Shown here: in pieces, positions 62,451 to 64,000 of the stretch
Layout: each line of letters begins with the position of its first letter
Position numbering within the stretch: position 1 is the stretch's first letter
Origin: Chelatococcus sp. HY11
GTDB lineage: Bacteria > Pseudomonadota > Alphaproteobacteria > Rhizobiales > Beijerinckiaceae
DNA length: 64,000 nucleotides
Direction: 5' to 3'
Assembly: GCF_018398335.1 (NCBI RefSeq)
Contig: NZ_JAHBRX010000002.1
Location: forward strand, 310,001-374,000
Translations under genes and position numbers: made by a program
The notes under the pieces: generated by a model
Databases searched by the model: none
What the model was told of the DNA's origin: nothing
Seen by the model: the letters and a program-made list of their open reading frames with translations, nothing else

Positions 62451-63155
62451 ATGACCTTCACCATTGTCGCCCGTGACCCAGACACCAGGCAGCTCGGCAT
62501 TTGCCTTGCCACGAGCCCCCTCGGCGTCGCATCTCGCTGTCCCCATGTCCGCGGCGGTGTCGCCGCCATTTCCTCCCAGTGCCACAGCAACTGGCGGCTC
62601 GGCCACATCGGCCTCGATCTCGCCGCCCGTGGGCTGACGCCTGACGAGATCCTGCGCCTGCTCGCGAGCTACGATCCGCATTTCCATGATTACCGCCAGG
62701 TCGGTATCGTGACGATCGACGGCGCCGCCGCGGCGCATAGCCCGCCCAAGGGTGCCGCCTGGACTGGCCATCGCGTGGGTCATGGATTCGTCGCGATGGG
62801 TAACGGCCTCGCCGGTCGCCAAGTCGTCGATGCGATCCACGACAGCTTCGCGGGAGACCACGGCGTTGATTTCGCCGAGCGGCTTGTCCGCGCCATCGAG
62901 GCCGGCTACGCCGCCGGCGGCGAGCCCAAGGGCCAGGCCTCCGCCGGCCTCGTCGTCTCCGCGCCGGACTGTGAGCGCCCCCTCGTCGACCTGCGTATCG
63001 ACATGGCCAGTCCATTGCCCAAGGACGGCGGCGACGCGGTCAAGGACCTGCGCCGCGCCTTCGATGCCTACAAGCCGCTTATTCCCTACTATGCCGACTA
63101 TTGGCTCGATCATCCCGAAGTCAGCTACACCGCGTGGCAGGAGAAGGCCGCCTGA
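62451..63155 (+). CDS. DUF1028 family protein, second of a tandem pair (Ntn-hydrolase-like)
   Basis: A 234-residue DUF1028 protein. MTFTIVARDPDTRQLGIC is the family N-terminus, with Thr2 as candidate nucleophile after Met removal. WTGHRVGHGFVAMGNGLAG matches the conserved central motif. GGAGG at about 62440-62444 precedes the ATG at 62451; the frame opens 99 bases earlier across the first gene's end. Roughly one third of residues appear shared with the upstream paralogue, so the duplication is old. It may be an N-terminal-nucleophile amidohydrolase acting on the ring-opened product. Confidence 0.87.
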   Translation: MTFTIVARDPDTRQLGICLATSPLGVASRCPHVRGGVAAISSQCHSNWRLGHIGLDLAARGLTPDEILRLLASYDPHFHDYRQVGIVTIDGAAAAHSPPKGAAWTGHRVGHGFVAMGNGLAGRQVVDAIHDSFAGDHGVDFAERLVRAIEAGYAAGGEPKGQASAGLVVSAPDCERPLVDLRIDMASPLPKDGGDAVKDLRRAFDAYKPLIPYYADYWLDHPEVSYTAWQEKAA

Positions 63156-63176
63156 TCGGCGAACCTCTCCCGATCA

Positions 63177-64000
63177 CTACGCGCCGACGTCGCCGGCAAT
63201 GCCCCGGCGTGCCTGGTCGAGCTCTTCGGAATAGCGGCGCAAAGCGTAGGCTTCCGTGAGTTCGCCCAGGACCTTCCGCTCGGCGAGATTGTCGATGACC
63301 GCCAGGGCGTCGGTCTCGGCCGCGTCGAAAGCGGCCATGGCCTCCTTCACGTTCATGGAGGGCAGGAGCACCTGGTCGCGGAAGACAACGATATCGGCGA
63401 GCGTATGCGCATCCGCGCCATCTTCGCTGCCGGCGGCGTGGGCCTGGGCAACCGAGGCGATCCCGACGTAGCGATCCCTGGCGTCGAGGACGATCGCCCG
63501 GGTCGCCGAACCGAGCGGGAAGGCCTTACAGAAGGCCTCGATCGGCATGTCGACGCGCGCGGTGCGGGTCGTCGGCCGCATCATGCGCCCGACGGTCAGA
63601 TTGCGGATCCATCCGACGTCATAGGGACTGCGGATCGTCTCTCCACGCAGATGCAGTCGCCATGTGGAGAACGAATAACCGAAGAACTCGCGCACGATCA
63701 TGCTCGACGCGATCGCAGCGCAGAGTGCGAGGCCGCCGACACCAATGCTGCCCGTTGTTTCCAGCGTGAGAAATGTCATCGTCATCGGCCCTCCGACGAC
63801 AGCGACCGCAAGCGCGCTCATGCCCACAAACGCCGAGGTATTGATGTGCATGTCGAAGGCCGGCCAAGCCAACAGCAAAGCGCCGCCGAAAAGCTTGCCG
63901 AGCAGGGCCCCGAGGAACAGCGAGGCGAAGAACAGACCACCGCGAAAACCGCACCCCAGACAGATTGCCGAAGCAAGGGCCTTGAGCAAGAACACGCCCG
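63177..64000 (-). CDS. ClC-type chloride channel/transporter homologue with CBS-like C-terminus (N-terminal part outside window)
   Basis: The frame is open to the right edge, so only the C-terminal 270-odd residues are seen. GCGFRGGLFFASLFLGALLG matches the ClC ion-path motif (usually GSGxPGGIFxPSLFIGA), with Pro replaced and an Arg before the double Gly. Membrane segments follow, then a soluble tail with RMMRPTTRTARVDMPIEAF and VLLPSMNVKEAMAAFDAA, resembling paired CBS domains. It is convergent with the DUF1028 pair and not obviously part of that system. Confidence 0.8.
   Translation of the reverse strand, partial: GVFLLKALASAICLGCGFRGGLFFASLFLGALLGKLFGGALLLAWPAFDMHINTSAFVGMSALAVAVVGGPMTMTFLTLETTGSIGVGGLALCAAIASSMIVREFFGYSFSTWRLHLRGETIRSPYDVGWIRNLTVGRMMRPTTRTARVDMPIEAFCKAFPLGSATRAIVLDARDRYVGIASVAQAHAAGSEDGADAHTLADIVVFRDQVLLPSMNVKEAMAAFDAAETDALAVIDNLAERKVLGELTEAYALRRYSEELDQARRGIAGDVGA

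Overview
The window is high-GC, tightly packed DNA with gene-type associations typical of a soil or plant-associated alphaproteobacterium, most likely a member of the Hyphomicrobiales. Supporting signs are tripartite tricarboxylate (Bug/TctAB) and peptide-type ABC importers, many GntR, LacI and LysR regulators, enolase-superfamily sugar-acid dehydratases, hydantoinase/oxoprolinase genes, and short dispersed intergenic repeats. No rRNA, tRNA, CRISPR array, phage or intact insertion sequence was seen. Genus-level identity is inference. The window is a catabolic accessory region built from several independent uptake-plus-degradation modules, each with its own regulator. It is cut at both ends: an iron-type alcohol dehydrogenase on the left and a ClC-type channel on the right.

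Region 1 (1-19.5 kb) is a CoA-dependent degradation cluster of unknown substrate. It holds two alcohol dehydrogenases, an aldehyde dehydrogenase, class III and Cat1-type CoA-transferases and a SCOT pair. It also has an acyl-CoA dehydrogenase, an enoyl-CoA hydratase, a CitE-type lyase, an MmgE/PrpD protein, a NitT/TauT-type ABC importer, a TctABC importer and an FCD-type GntR regulator. Five copies of a palindromic element related to AAATCATTTAnATGA lie at five promoters here and suggest one regulon.

Region 2 (19.8-30.2 kb) looks like a nine-gene operon for oxidative (non-phosphorylated) breakdown of a rhamnose-like sugar. It encodes a RhaM-type mutarotase, a Gfo/Idh dehydrogenase, an amidohydrolase-fold lactonase candidate, a rhamnonate-dehydratase-like enzyme and a complete Dpp-type ABC importer. 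A divergent LacI repressor faces it across two near-identical 18-bp palindromes.

Region 3 (30.2-44.2 kb) holds a small membrane protein, a chromate-transporter homologue and a second sugar-acid module (enolase-superfamily dehydratase, SDR, RidA, a Dpp importer without ATPases, a divergent 3-hydroxyisobutyrate-dehydrogenase-like gene). A second GntR regulator follows, then an operon of a ThDP enzyme, an arylformamidase-like hydrolase and a cupin-like protein. Helically phased ATTGG repeats precede both operons.

Region 4 (44.6-51.5 kb) holds a LysR regulator, a CUT1-like importer lacking an ATPase, a sulfatase with the CxPxR motif, and a DUF4432 (aldose-epimerase-like) protein.

Region 5 (52-63.2 kb) is the most unusual system. 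It combines HyuA/HyuB, a branched-chain-amino-acid-type importer whose two permeases are fused into one protein and whose two ATPases are fused into another, a small HTH-like protein, and two tandem divergent DUF1028 (Ntn-hydrolase-like) proteins. A shared palindrome GTTTAGCTAyTwAAC lies upstream of both the hyuA and the importer promoters.
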